From positions 1,612,001-1,676,000 of the forward strand of contig NZ_PJMW01000002.1 of the NCBI RefSeq assembly GCF_002846365.1: a stretch of DNA of 64,000 bases, read 5' to 3'. The notes beneath the pieces are model-generated. The model worked only from the letters and a program-made list of their open reading frames with translations, was not told where the DNA came from and did not search any database. This document shows, piece after piece, positions 41,898-50,691 of this stretch. Source of the stretch: Nocardia fluminea (GTDB lineage Bacteria; Actinomycetota; Actinomycetes; Mycobacteriales; Mycobacteriaceae). The stretch's first letter is position 1. Each line of letters starts with the position of its first letter. Position numbers and translations under genes: made by a program.

Positions 41898-43511
41898 GTG
41901 ATCAACCGCGATGGATCGACACGCGCGGCGGGCTCGGCGCCGTGGGGCTCCCCGCTGCTCGGACCAGTCGACGAGAAATCGACGGCCCGGCGCGTTCGAG
42001 TGCAGTTGTTGCTCACCATTCCGCTGCTCATCGCCAATCTGATCGGTATCACGATGGTGGTGGTGCTGGCGGGCTTCGTGCTGCCGGGACCGACCGTGTT
42101 CACCCAGGAACTGCTGTTGGTCAACAGTGTCTTCACGCCGCTGTGCGCCGCCCTCGCGCTGGCGGTCGGCACCGCGTGGGGCACCGTGGCCGGTGTGCGA
42201 TCGATGGGCTGGGCCACCGATCCCGAGCATGTGCCGACGCCGGCAGAACAGCAGGTCACCGTGTCGGCGCCGCGCTGGATGGTGCTGCAGCAGGCCCTGC
42301 TGTGGACGCTGACCTTGACCGCGCTCACCGTTGTGTACGGCGTGCTCGAACCGGCGCTGATCCCCAAGGTCGTCCTCGCGATCGGCGCCGCGGCGATCGT
42401 GGTGTGCGCCAACAGTTACCTGATCATCGAATTCGCGCTGCGCCCGGTGACCGCGCGCGTGCTGGCCGCCGACCCGCACCGCCGCCGTGGCATCGGTGTG
42501 TTCGGCCGGACCATGCTGTCGTGGTTCGTCGGCGTCGGGGTACCGGTGACGCTGACGATGACGGTGGCGATCTGGGCCTTGGCCGATCCCGCGGTGAGCA
42601 AGGCCAGGCTCGCGGTGTGCATGCTCTGCTTCGGCGGCTCCGCGCTGGTCTTCGGCTTGATCCTGATGGCGCAGGTCGTCGCGGCGACGGTGGCCCCGAT
42701 CAAGGGTGTGCGGCAGGCGCTGCGGCGCGTCGAGAACGGTGACCTCGACGCCGAGATCGCCCTCTACGACGGCACCGAACTGGGCGAACTGCAAAGCGGC
42801 TTCAACACGATGGTGCACGGGCTGCGCGAGCGGGCGATGATCGAGGACCTGTTCGGCAAGCACGTCGGCCACGACGTCGCGATGGCGGCGATCGCCTCCC
42901 GGCCGGTGCTCGGCGGCACCGAAACCGAGGCGGCCGCCCTGTTCATCGACATCATCGGCTCCACCACGATGGCGGCCACCCTGCCCGCGCCCGAGATCGT
43001 CGGCATCCTCAACCGGTTCTTCGACATCGTCGTCGACGAGGTGGAACGGCACGGCGGACTGCTCAACAAGTTCGAGGGCGACGCGGCGCTGGCCGTGTTC
43101 GGTACCCCCGCGCCCCTCGACGACCTGGCCGGCTCGGCCCTGTCCTGCGGTCGGGCGATCCAGCGCCGATTGCGCGATGCCTCCGACCTCGACGCGGGCA
43201 TCGGTGTCGCCGCGGGACGGGTGGTGGCGGGCAATGTCGGCACGCACAATCGGTACGAATTCACGGTGATCGGTGACGCTGTGAACGAGGCCGCTCGGCT
43301 GTGTGAGCTGTCCAAGCAGCACGACGAGCGGTTGCTCACCTCGGCCACCACGCTTGCGGCGGCGGCTGATTCGGAATCCGCGCAGTGGGTGCTCGGGGAG
43401 ACTGTCACGCTGCGTGGGCGGTTGAAGCCGACGCAGATCGCTTTGCCGCGGGTGCCGGAGTTGGTTGATGAGCAGTCTTCTGTTGGGCGCGGGTCTGCCG
43501 ACGTTCGGTAG
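41898..43511 (+). CDS. Membrane adenylate/guanylate cyclase with HAMP domain
   Basis: A 537-residue class III nucleotide cyclase like M. tuberculosis Rv3645 and Rv1318c-1320c. Six membrane helices occupy about residues 40-290 (LTIPLLIANLIGITMVVVLAGFVLPG through LVFGLILMAQVVAATVAPI). A HAMP linker (KGVRQALRRVENGDLDAEIALYDGTELGELQSGFNTMV) and the C-terminal cyclase domain follow. Catalytic residues are visible: FIDIIGSTTMAA (metal Asp pair region), LLNKFEGDAALAVFG (purine-specifying Lys and metal Asp), and FTVIGDAVNEAARLCELSK (Asp, Asn and transition-state Arg). The Lys/Asp pair favours ATP, so cAMP is the expected product. GTG at 41898 is set by the -10 box. Confidence 0.9.
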   Translation: MINRDGSTRAAGSAPWGSPLLGPVDEKSTARRVRVQLLLTIPLLIANLIGITMVVVLAGFVLPGPTVFTQELLLVNSVFTPLCAALALAVGTAWGTVAGVRSMGWATDPEHVPTPAEQQVTVSAPRWMVLQQALLWTLTLTALTVVYGVLEPALIPKVVLAIGAAAIVVCANSYLIIEFALRPVTARVLAADPHRRRGIGVFGRTMLSWFVGVGVPVTLTMTVAIWALADPAVSKARLAVCMLCFGGSALVFGLILMAQVVAATVAPIKGVRQALRRVENGDLDAEIALYDGTELGELQSGFNTMVHGLRERAMIEDLFGKHVGHDVAMAAIASRPVLGGTETEAAALFIDIIGSTTMAATLPAPEIVGILNRFFDIVVDEVERHGGLLNKFEGDAALAVFGTPAPLDDLAGSALSCGRAIQRRLRDASDLDAGIGVAAGRVVAGNVGTHNRYEFTVIGDAVNEAARLCELSKQHDERLLTSATTLAAAADSESAQWVLGETVTLRGRLKPTQIALPRVPELVDEQSSVGRGSADVR

Positions 43512-43562
43512 GGACGACAACGGTAAACCTGGCCCGGGGCGGTGTACTTTGCTGTGTTTGTT

Positions 43563-43675
43563 GGAGCGCTGACGCGCTCGAGTCGGGGCCCTTCGGGCCC
43601 CCGATCTTCCTTCCCTCCGGGTACTCCTTCGTCGCACCCTCCACTCAGTCCAGATCGGGGCGGGCCCCTCCGGGT
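43563..43675 (-). repeat. Dispersed hairpin-armed repeat, copy 3 (reverse orientation)
   Basis: Read on the minus strand, the 46-nt core (plus 43607-43652) matches copy 2 at 41 positions. It is bracketed by CCGATC/GATCGG where copy 2 has CTGATC/GATCAG, a compensatory change. The tight hairpins GGGGCCC-TTC-GGGCCCC (43585-43601) and GAGCGC-TGAC-GCGCTC (43564-43579) are kept. It lies between the cyclase stop and the next gene, antisense to both. Confidence 0.85.
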
Positions 43676-43720
43676 AGAGACACATCGGGCGGGGCGGGCG
43701 GGATTGACTAGACTCGGCCC

Positions 43721-44602
43721 GTGCGTCCCGCCGATACGGTTGGCGCCGTCGGGGCGGGAGTCGATCCGGCACCGGTGCCTGCGCCGGTGCCGCCAATGCC
43801 GCCTACGGTGCCGATCCGCCCCTTGCGTTTCCGCGAATTGCTCGATGAGCCGTTCGCCCTGATCCAGGCCCATATCCGGACCTTCGCGGTGCTCGGCGGC
43901 AGTGCGCTGGTGATCGGTGTGCTCGTCGCGCTCGGGGTGACGGGCCTGGTATCCCACCTCACCGACGGCTCCGACGCGGGTACCGCCTGGGCCGCGATCC
44001 TGGCGACCGCGACCTGTGTGTGGGTGGTTCGCCTGGTTCTGCGCGGAGCGACCGTCGCCATCGCGCTCGCCGACTTCCACGGGGTGCGTTACGGCGTGCT
44101 CGACGGGATGCGGGCCGCGGGCAGGCGGGCGACGCCGCTGGTGCTCGCGCAGATCATGTTCACGCTCACCGGGATCGGGGTGTTGCTGGTCGGCAGCCTT
44201 CTGGTGATCACGTTTCCGCTCGCGCTGATCTGGCTTTCGTATGTGCGGGCGCGGCGATTCGTCACCGAGCCGGCGATCGTCGCCGAGCACGCCGGTTTCG
44301 GTCTGGGCGTTGCCCGTTCGAAGGAGCTCGTGCACGGTGCCGACTGGCCGACCGCGGGTCTGTGGCTCACCCAGCGGTGCATCTTCGCGGTCCTCGCGGT
44401 GCCCGCGTTCGGTATCCCGTTCTTTCTCTCCGACTTCTCCGGCACGCATCGCTGGGCCGTCATCACGCTGCTCGTCGGCGGGTTTCTGCTGGTGGTGACC
44501 GTGAGCGAGATCGTCGAGGCGACCAGCCGCGTGCTCTGCTACATCAGCAGGCGGTGTGTGCGCGAAGGCATGGACATTCGCATTCCCGGTGATCGCCGGT
44601 GA
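43721..44602 (+). CDS. Multi-span membrane protein, first gene of the MoxR block
   Basis: A 293-residue membrane protein with about five to six spans (FAVLGGSALVIGVLVALGVTGLV, WAAILATATCVWVVRLVLRGA, IMFTLTGIGVLLVGSLLVITFPLALIWL, WAVITLLVGGFLLVVTVSEIVEA). A Pro-rich start (PAPVPAPVPPMPPTVPIRPL) precedes FRELLDEPFALIQAHI, the pattern of membrane proteins related to the glycerophosphodiester phosphodiesterase membrane domain. It corresponds in place to M. tuberculosis Rv3689. GTG at 43721 is supported by TAGACT exactly at -12 to -7. It overlaps the next gene (GTGA). Confidence 0.8.
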   Translation: MRPADTVGAVGAGVDPAPVPAPVPPMPPTVPIRPLRFRELLDEPFALIQAHIRTFAVLGGSALVIGVLVALGVTGLVSHLTDGSDAGTAWAAILATATCVWVVRLVLRGATVAIALADFHGVRYGVLDGMRAAGRRATPLVLAQIMFTLTGIGVLLVGSLLVITFPLALIWLSYVRARRFVTEPAIVAEHAGFGLGVARSKELVHGADWPTAGLWLTQRCIFAVLAVPAFGIPFFLSDFSGTHRWAVITLLVGGFLLVVTVSEIVEATSRVLCYISRRCVREGMDIRIPGDRR

Positions 44603-45626
44603 CCGAGTTCCCTGACGGTGTCCCACCGCGGCCCCGGCTCGGCGCCGCGGCCGAACATCGCGCCGCCGCCGAGAACGCCGCGGGCCGCCGCGATTACGAC
44701 CGCGCGCTGCGCGAACGTTTCCGTGCCGTCCTGCGCGGGCTCGAACAGGACGGCAGCTTGCCGGTGCGCCGCTCACGCACCGCGCAGGAGACCGCCGACG
44801 ACGCGACCACCGCGCTGCCGCTGGAGCAGTCCACCGAATTGCATCCGGCCGCAAGCAGTTTCGACGAAGTCGTCTACGGCGGACGTAGCGCCACCGAGGA
44901 CGAGTACCGCCGCCTCGAATACGCGGACCGCTACTCACAATCCGCACCACCTCCCGTCCTCGACCCGCTCGACATCGAGGTCGAGGTCGTCGAGCGAGAA
45001 ACCCGGCCGCGCAGGAAGCTTCCGCCGCTGCCCCCGATCCTGCGCAGCCCCCGCTTCTGGGCGGCCCTCGCGGCAGGACTCGCCATCGCGCTGCTGGTCT
45101 ACGTCACCATGCAGTCGTGCGGTGCCCCCAACGCGCCGCAACCGCCCGATCTGCCGGACCCACCCGCCCCGCCGGACTCTCCCCCCGATGACAACGACCT
45201 CGATTTCGGCAGCGGCAAGGACTCGATCTTCACCCGCCTGCCCGGCTGGCTGGCGTTCGGCGGCTTGCAGTTCCTGCTCGCCTTCGCGGCGCTGATCTGG
45301 TGGCGGGCCCGCAGGCGTGGCGCACTGGTCGGCGAGCCGCGCCCGGTCGAGGTTCCCGCGAACGAACTGCTCGCGGGACAGGCGGGCCTGTATCGCCGCT
45401 CCGGTGACGTGGCCCATGTGGCCCACATCCTGCGCACCGCCACGCTGCGCCGGATCAAGGCGCGACTGGGCGGCGAGTTCACCGACGATCAACTCGTCGA
45501 AGCCGTGTCTCGCCGGCTCGGCGTGCCCGGTCAGCAGATCGGCACTGTCCTGTTCGGCGACGTGCCGGACGAGACGACCCTCAGTGACATTGCCGCACAC
45601 CTCGAATGGATCGAGACGGAGCTCGG

Positions 45627-45630
<4 letters not shown>
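44599..45630 (+). CDS. DUF4129 / truncated DUF4350 fusion membrane protein
   Basis: A 343-residue protein that seems to merge two neighbours of the mycobacterial block. Residues 1-120 (AEHRAAAENAAGRRDYDRALRERFRAVLRGLEQDG...RTAQETADD) fit the cytosolic DUF4129 domain (Rv3690-like). A membrane helix follows (FWAALAAGLAIALLVYVTMQSC), then an Asp/Pro-rich loop. Residues about 215-343 (WLAFGGLQFLLAFAALIWWRARRRG...VPANELLAGQAGLYRRSGDVAHVAHILRTATLRRI) resemble the C-terminal end of DUF4350 proteins (Rv3691-like) without their globular part. It overlaps both neighbours (GTGA, ATGA). Confidence 0.7.
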
Positions 45631-46622
<992 letters not shown>

Positions 46623-46626
46623 CGAC

Positions 46627-47913
46627 GTGGTGGTCACAGGCCGGTTCGCGCTGCTCGCCACGGTCGCGGCGGCGGTGGTGATGTTCGTGGTGCCGACGTG
46701 GGTCGGCGTACTCGGGGCGTGTGCGGTGCTGGTGGCACTGCTGCTCACCGATTTCGCGCTCACCGCGCGGGTGGATTCGCTGTCGCTGACCCGTGATCCG
46801 CTGACGGTGGTGCGGCTCGGTCGCGGTACCGAGGTGGAGCTGGCGGTCACCAATACCGGCACGGCCACCGTGCGCGGCCTGCTGTGGGACGCCTGGCCCG
46901 ACAGCGCGCGCGCCGACATCCGCGAACACCGCCTCGAGCTGGCACCGAACACCCGAATTCGCCTGCGCACCAGCCTGACTCCCACTTATCGCGGCGATCG
47001 GGTGGCCGGCCCGGTGACGGTGCGGCTGCTCGGACCGCTGGGTCTGGCCGGTCGGCAGAGCCGGATCGACGTGCCCGCGAGGGTGCGCGCGCTGCCCGCG
47101 TTTCGCAGCGAGCGACTGCTGCGTTCGAAGGTGAAGCGGCTGCATCATCTCGAGGGACGCAATGTCGCCGATACGCGCGGGCAGGGCACCGAGTTCGACT
47201 CGTTCCGCGAGTACGTGGCCGGCGACGACGTGCGCAGCATCGACTGGCGGGCCACCGCGCGCGCGAACGACGTGCTGGTGCGGACCTGGCGGCCCGAACG
47301 CAACCGGCACATGCTGATGGTCCTGGATACCGGGCGAGCCGGTGCGGGCCGGGTCGGGGAGGGCACACGGCTCGACAGCGCGATCGAGGCGGCGCTGCTG
47401 CTCGGTGGTCTGGCCGCCGCCGCGGGCGACACGGTGGACCTGCTGGCCTACGACCGTCGCGTGCGCGCGGAAGTGAGCGGCGTCGGCGGCAATCAGCTGC
47501 CTTCGAAACTTCTGCACACCCTCGCTGGGGTTACTCCACAGCTGGTGGACACCGACACCGACGGGCTGGTGCGCACCGTGCTCTCGCGGGTGCGCCGGCG
47601 GGCGTTGATCGTGTGGTTCACCAGTCTCGACGGGCCGACCGTCACCGAGAACCTGCTGCCCGCGCTGCCGACGCTCACGCGTCGTCATCGGGTGCTGATC
47701 GTCTCCGTCACCGATCCCGATATCGCCGCCGCGGCGGCTGACCGGTCGCGGGTCTACACGGCGGCGGCCGCCGAAACCGTGCTGGCCGAACGCGTGCTGG
47801 TGCGGGAATCGCTGCGACGGCGTGGGGTGGCCGTGGTGGCCGCAGCTCCCGATCGACTGCCGGAGGCGCTGGCCGACGAATACCTCGAACTGAAGCAGTC
47901 CGGCTCGCTGTGA
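46627..47913 (+). CDS. DUF58 (vWA-like) protein, MoxR partner
   Basis: A 428-residue DUF58 protein. Two N-terminal membrane helices (RFALLATVAAAVVMFVVPTWVGVLGACAVLVALLL) anchor an immunoglobulin-like region. The DUF58 core follows: GTEFDSFREYVAGDDVRSIDWRATARANDVLVRTW, then the vWA-like domain HMLMVLDTGRAGAGRVGEGTRLDSAIEAALLL in which the metal site DxSxS is altered (DTGRA). MoxR and DUF58 proteins are thought to act together on membrane or periplasmic protein complexes. It matches Rv3693. The following convergent gap holds a DnaA-box cluster. Confidence 0.88.
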   Translation: MVVTGRFALLATVAAAVVMFVVPTWVGVLGACAVLVALLLTDFALTARVDSLSLTRDPLTVVRLGRGTEVELAVTNTGTATVRGLLWDAWPDSARADIREHRLELAPNTRIRLRTSLTPTYRGDRVAGPVTVRLLGPLGLAGRQSRIDVPARVRALPAFRSERLLRSKVKRLHHLEGRNVADTRGQGTEFDSFREYVAGDDVRSIDWRATARANDVLVRTWRPERNRHMLMVLDTGRAGAGRVGEGTRLDSAIEAALLLGGLAAAAGDTVDLLAYDRRVRAEVSGVGGNQLPSKLLHTLAGVTPQLVDTDTDGLVRTVLSRVRRRALIVWFTSLDGPTVTENLLPALPTLTRRHRVLIVSVTDPDIAAAAADRSRVYTAAAAETVLAERVLVRESLRRRGVAVVAAAPDRLPEALADEYLELKQSGSL

Positions 47914-47930
47914 TCGGTGGACATCGCGAA

Positions 47931-48071
47931 TTGTGCACAACCACACACGGTTGTGGATAACCGCAGTTTCCACCGGTACTCACAGTTCACCCACAGATTC
48001 ATCCACAGGCCGGGTTGTGCACAGGTGGGTTCGCGCGCAACCTGATTCATGCACAGGCCAATTCATCCACA
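47931..48071. repeat. Cluster of DnaA-box-like repeats
   Basis: Seven related sites are packed in 141 bp between convergent genes: TTGTGCACA at 47931 and 48015; TGTGGATAA at 47952-47960 (reverse of the perfect box TTATCCACA); TTCACCCACA at 47986; TTCATCCACA at 47998 and 48062; and TTCATGCACA at 48046. Most are followed by GG. Spacings between the plus-strand sites are 12-31 nt. The arrangement is origin- or datA-like. Confidence 0.6.
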
Positions 48072-48080
48072 GGCTGTTGG

Positions 48081-48827
48081 TCAACCGAGTGAAAGTTGCT
48101 GTCGCCGAGCGAGAATCGCGCCGAGCACGTGATACGGCGGGTACCCGGCGGGCACCGGGCAACGCAGTGCCGCGCACATCGCTTCGACCAGCTGCGTGCC
48201 CAGATAGTGCTGTGTGGGCGGCGTGAGTGTGGGGAGCCGGGTCAGATACCGTCGTCCCGCCCCGGCCAGTTCGTCGGAGATCGCGCTCGGATCCAGCTGC
48301 GCCGACCAGCCCGTCAACCACGGCGGGGCGACCGCCAGCGAAGGCGCGGGCATGGTCTGGCGGGTGTGCACAACTACGGTCCCGGCGAGCACGTCGCCCA
48401 CCCGCCTGCCCTCGCGCGAACACAGTGAGGTGACCACGGCGACCGCGCCGAACGCACCGAGCATCCAGAAATCCACAATCGAGCCCGCGAGCCCGCGGGT
48501 GAGCGCGTGCCGGAAGTCGGTGGGCCCGGCGTCGGCGCGCACGACGCGCAAGCCGAACGCCAGCTTGCCCAGTGACCGCCCACGCGAGACCGTTTCGCTC
48601 ACCACCGGATAGGCGATCAGTACGGCCACCAGCGTGACGACCGCCGTCACCGAGAACCAGGCGGAGTCGGCGCCGGTGCCCAGCAGTACGAGCATCAAGA
48701 CGTACTCCAGCGTCGCGGCGAGGGCGAACTGGAGCATCAGGTCGAGCAGAAAAGCGCCCGCACGGCTGGGGATGCGCGCGATGGGGAGCTCGAGCGCCAC
48801 CGCTTCGCCGGTGGTGAATTCAGCCAT
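48081..48827 (-). CDS. RDD-family membrane protein
   Basis: A 248-residue protein with an RDD domain. The name-giving residues are in IPSRAGAFLLDLMLQFALAATLEYVLMLVLL (Arg, Asp) and ETVSRGRSLGKLAFGLRVVRADAGP (start of the second half). About four membrane helices are followed by a soluble 90-residue tail ending YHVLGAILARRQQLSLG. RDD proteins are putative Na+/H+ or small-solute transporters, mostly uncharacterised. It corresponds to Rv3695, divergent from the SpoIIM-like gene across only 18 bp. Confidence 0.88.
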   Translation of the reverse strand: MAEFTTGEAVALELPIARIPSRAGAFLLDLMLQFALAATLEYVLMLVLLGTGADSAWFSVTAVVTLVAVLIAYPVVSETVSRGRSLGKLAFGLRVVRADAGPTDFRHALTRGLAGSIVDFWMLGAFGAVAVVTSLCSREGRRVGDVLAGTVVVHTRQTMPAPSLAVAPPWLTGWSAQLDPSAISDELAGAGRRYLTRLPTLTPPTQHYLGTQLVEAMCAALRCPVPAGYPPYHVLGAILARRQQLSLG

Positions 48828-48832
48828 GTGGC

Positions 48833-48838
48833 TAGCAT
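48833..48838 (+). promoter_or_regulatory. Overlapping divergent -10 boxes (RDD / SpoIIM)
   Basis: TAGCAT lies at -13 to -8 of the SpoIIM-like ATG. On the opposite strand AATGCT (plus 48834-48839) lies at -12 to -7 of the RDD ATG. Both genes are probably leaderless and share one 18-bp spacer. Confidence 0.5.
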
Positions 48839-48845
48839 TCCCGAT

Positions 48846-49880
48846 ATGGACACCGATGCCTACAGCTGGGCACGTCAACGGTCGTGGTATCGGCTCGATC
48901 AGCTGGTGCGCCAGCGCAAGCTGTCCGGCGCGGAGGCCGACGAGCTGGTCCGGTTGTACCGGTCCACGTCCCAGCAGCTGGCGAGATTGCAGGGGCACCA
49001 CCCGGACCCGGAGCTCGTGGGCAGGCTGAGCGCACTGCTGGCGCGGGCCCGCGGACGGGTGCTGGCGGCGCGCACGCAGCCGTGGCGCGAAGTGGGCCGG
49101 TTCTTCACCCGGCACTTTCCCGCGGCTGTGTACAGAGCCTGGCCGTGGTGGCTGGGGACAACTGCGATCTTCCTCGTCGTGGCGGGCGTGATCGGCGTGC
49201 TCGTGGATCGTTCGGCGGCGGCCCGCGAGGCGCTGGGGATACCCGATGGCGATCTGTCGGATGTCACCGGACCTGGGGGTTCGTTCGAGTCGTACTACTC
49301 CGAGCACCCCAACGAGGCCTTCGCCGCGAAGGTGTGGACGCACAATTCCCTGGTGTCGGCGATCGCGTTGTTCACCGGTGTGCTGATCCTCCCGGCTGTG
49401 TACGCACTGTTCATGAATGCGCTGAATCTGGGGATAACCGGTGGATTGATGGCCGAGGCGGGGCGGCTGGATTCGTTCTTCGGCTTCATCCTGCCGCACG
49501 GCACGCTGGAGCTCACCGCGCTGTTCGTGGCGGGCGGGGTGGGTTTGAAGCTCGGGTGGACGCTGGTCGACCCGGGGCGGCGGAGCAGGGCGGCCGCGAT
49601 GGCCCGGCAGGGCCGTGCGACCGCGACGGTGGCTCTCGGGCTGGTGTGCGTGCTGCTGGTGTGTGGCCTGCTGGAGGGTTTCGTGACACCGAGCCCGCTG
49701 CCCGCGCCCGTTCGGATCGCGATCGGCTTCGCGGCCGAGGCACTGTTCCTCTACTACGTCTTCGGGATCGGGAAGCGAGTGGCCGAGGAACAGGATGCCG
49801 TGGCGGCGGTGCCGGTCGCGGCGGCGGATCCGGTCGATCGATGGCTGATGGCGCCCGCGCAGGTGCTCGATAGGTCGTGA
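48846..49880 (+). CDS. SpoIIM-family (stage II sporulation protein M-like) membrane protein
   Basis: A 344-residue membrane protein of the DUF95/SpoIIM family, found with MoxR/DUF58 clusters in actinobacteria that do not sporulate. The N-terminal 100 residues are helical and soluble (MDTDAYSWARQRSWYRLDQL...LSALLARARGRVLAARTQPWREVGRFF). Five spans follow, including WWLGTTAIFLVVAGVIGVLVD, IALFTGVLILPAVYALFMNALNLGITGGLM and LPHGTLELTALFVAGGVGLKLGW, the family's PHG motif. It corresponds to Rv3694c. Relative to the DUF58 gene the RDD/SpoIIM pair is in the opposite order to that I recall for M. tuberculosis. Confidence 0.9.
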   Translation: MDTDAYSWARQRSWYRLDQLVRQRKLSGAEADELVRLYRSTSQQLARLQGHHPDPELVGRLSALLARARGRVLAARTQPWREVGRFFTRHFPAAVYRAWPWWLGTTAIFLVVAGVIGVLVDRSAAAREALGIPDGDLSDVTGPGGSFESYYSEHPNEAFAAKVWTHNSLVSAIALFTGVLILPAVYALFMNALNLGITGGLMAEAGRLDSFFGFILPHGTLELTALFVAGGVGLKLGWTLVDPGRRSRAAAMARQGRATATVALGLVCVLLVCGLLEGFVTPSPLPAPVRIAIGFAAEALFLYYVFGIGKRVAEEQDAVAAVPVAAADPVDRWLMAPAQVLDRS

Positions 49881-50691
49881 GTTCGCAACTGTGCGTGCAT
49901 CTGTGCGGCCGACAACTCCGAGCACACCGCATGGGAACAGCACCGGACAATCGGCAGCTACGGAAGATTAAGAGACGGTGACGAACTCCCCCATTTGAGT
50001 TCCGCTGGCCGCAGCGAGTCGGGCTCGAACTGCGGCCAGCGTTACCGTCAACTGTACACAATCGTTATGCCCACGCAACCCCCAACGCGCAGGTCCGGGG
50101 TAGGAATTGTGAACCTGCAAAGCCTCGTGGACGCACCGATTTTCACCCCGCCGGCAAACTTCTGGCGCGCCCCTCACCGAGCCGTCGGCGGCACCGAGAA
50201 TTCACCTCGGGCAAACCTTCGATAACGAATGACGCGCCCTCGACGGACGTCCCTCGCGAATGTCGGGCAAGGTTGCTTCGGGTCACACCGGTGCCCTGAC
50301 ATAGCTGTCACCTGGGGTTTCGGCAACGGAATTACGGTTGCCGCCTACTTGAAACGACAAAAGAAACTTCAAGTTTGTTAACTGCCTTGCAAACGAGATG
50401 CGCGGTCAGCAATCACGAGGAAACACCGAATTCACTGCCTCAAACTGGACGAACGACTGGTTGCGAACGGGCCGCCGAACGGACAGAAATCGGCAGAAGA
50501 ACATCCGGAATACAAGGTTGGACGGGCAGTGTGACCTTCGCCTCACCTGCGAGATCCGAGAGTATCCCCCGGTGCGTGTGGGCATAGGAGCGCCCGCACC
50601 CCTCGGCGAGCGCGGAAGCGATACGAGCAGGCCAGGCGACCGTCAGGAGGCCGAAACAGGCGCGAGGTCCGATTCAGCGCCGGATACGGGC
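49881..50691. other. Long intergenic region with hairpins
   Basis: 811 bases between the SpoIIM-like gene and the 3' end of the lipoprotein gene. Base composition is more AT-rich than coding DNA around 50320-50540. There is no convincing gene; a 38-codon frame from about 50110 is weak. Structures seen are the strong inverted repeat at 50003-50041 and CGGCAAC...GTTGCCG around 50321-50343. It may hold decayed coding sequence or an RNA. Confidence 0.5.
50003..50041 (+). terminator. Perfect 12-bp inverted repeat downstream of SpoIIM gene
   Basis: CGCTGGCCGCAG (50003-50014) pairs with CTGCGGCCAGCG (50030-50041), and the stem extends inward through CGAG/CTCG. It is 120 nt past the stop of the SpoIIM-like gene. 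It may be a terminator or part of an RNA; no U-run. Confidence 0.45.

Noticed and set aside
43405..43644. Short frames through the dispersed repeat giving Arg-rich peptides
   Set aside because: They are translations of the repeat core in different frames at each copy, without ribosome sites.
47931..48071. CRISPR array
   Set aside because: The repeated units are only 9-12 nt with irregular spacing and no cas genes; DnaA-box-like sites explain them better.
50110..50225. 38-codon frame starting GTG with AGGA upstream
   Set aside because: The ribosome site is weak, the composition is not convincing, and it cannot be told from chance.
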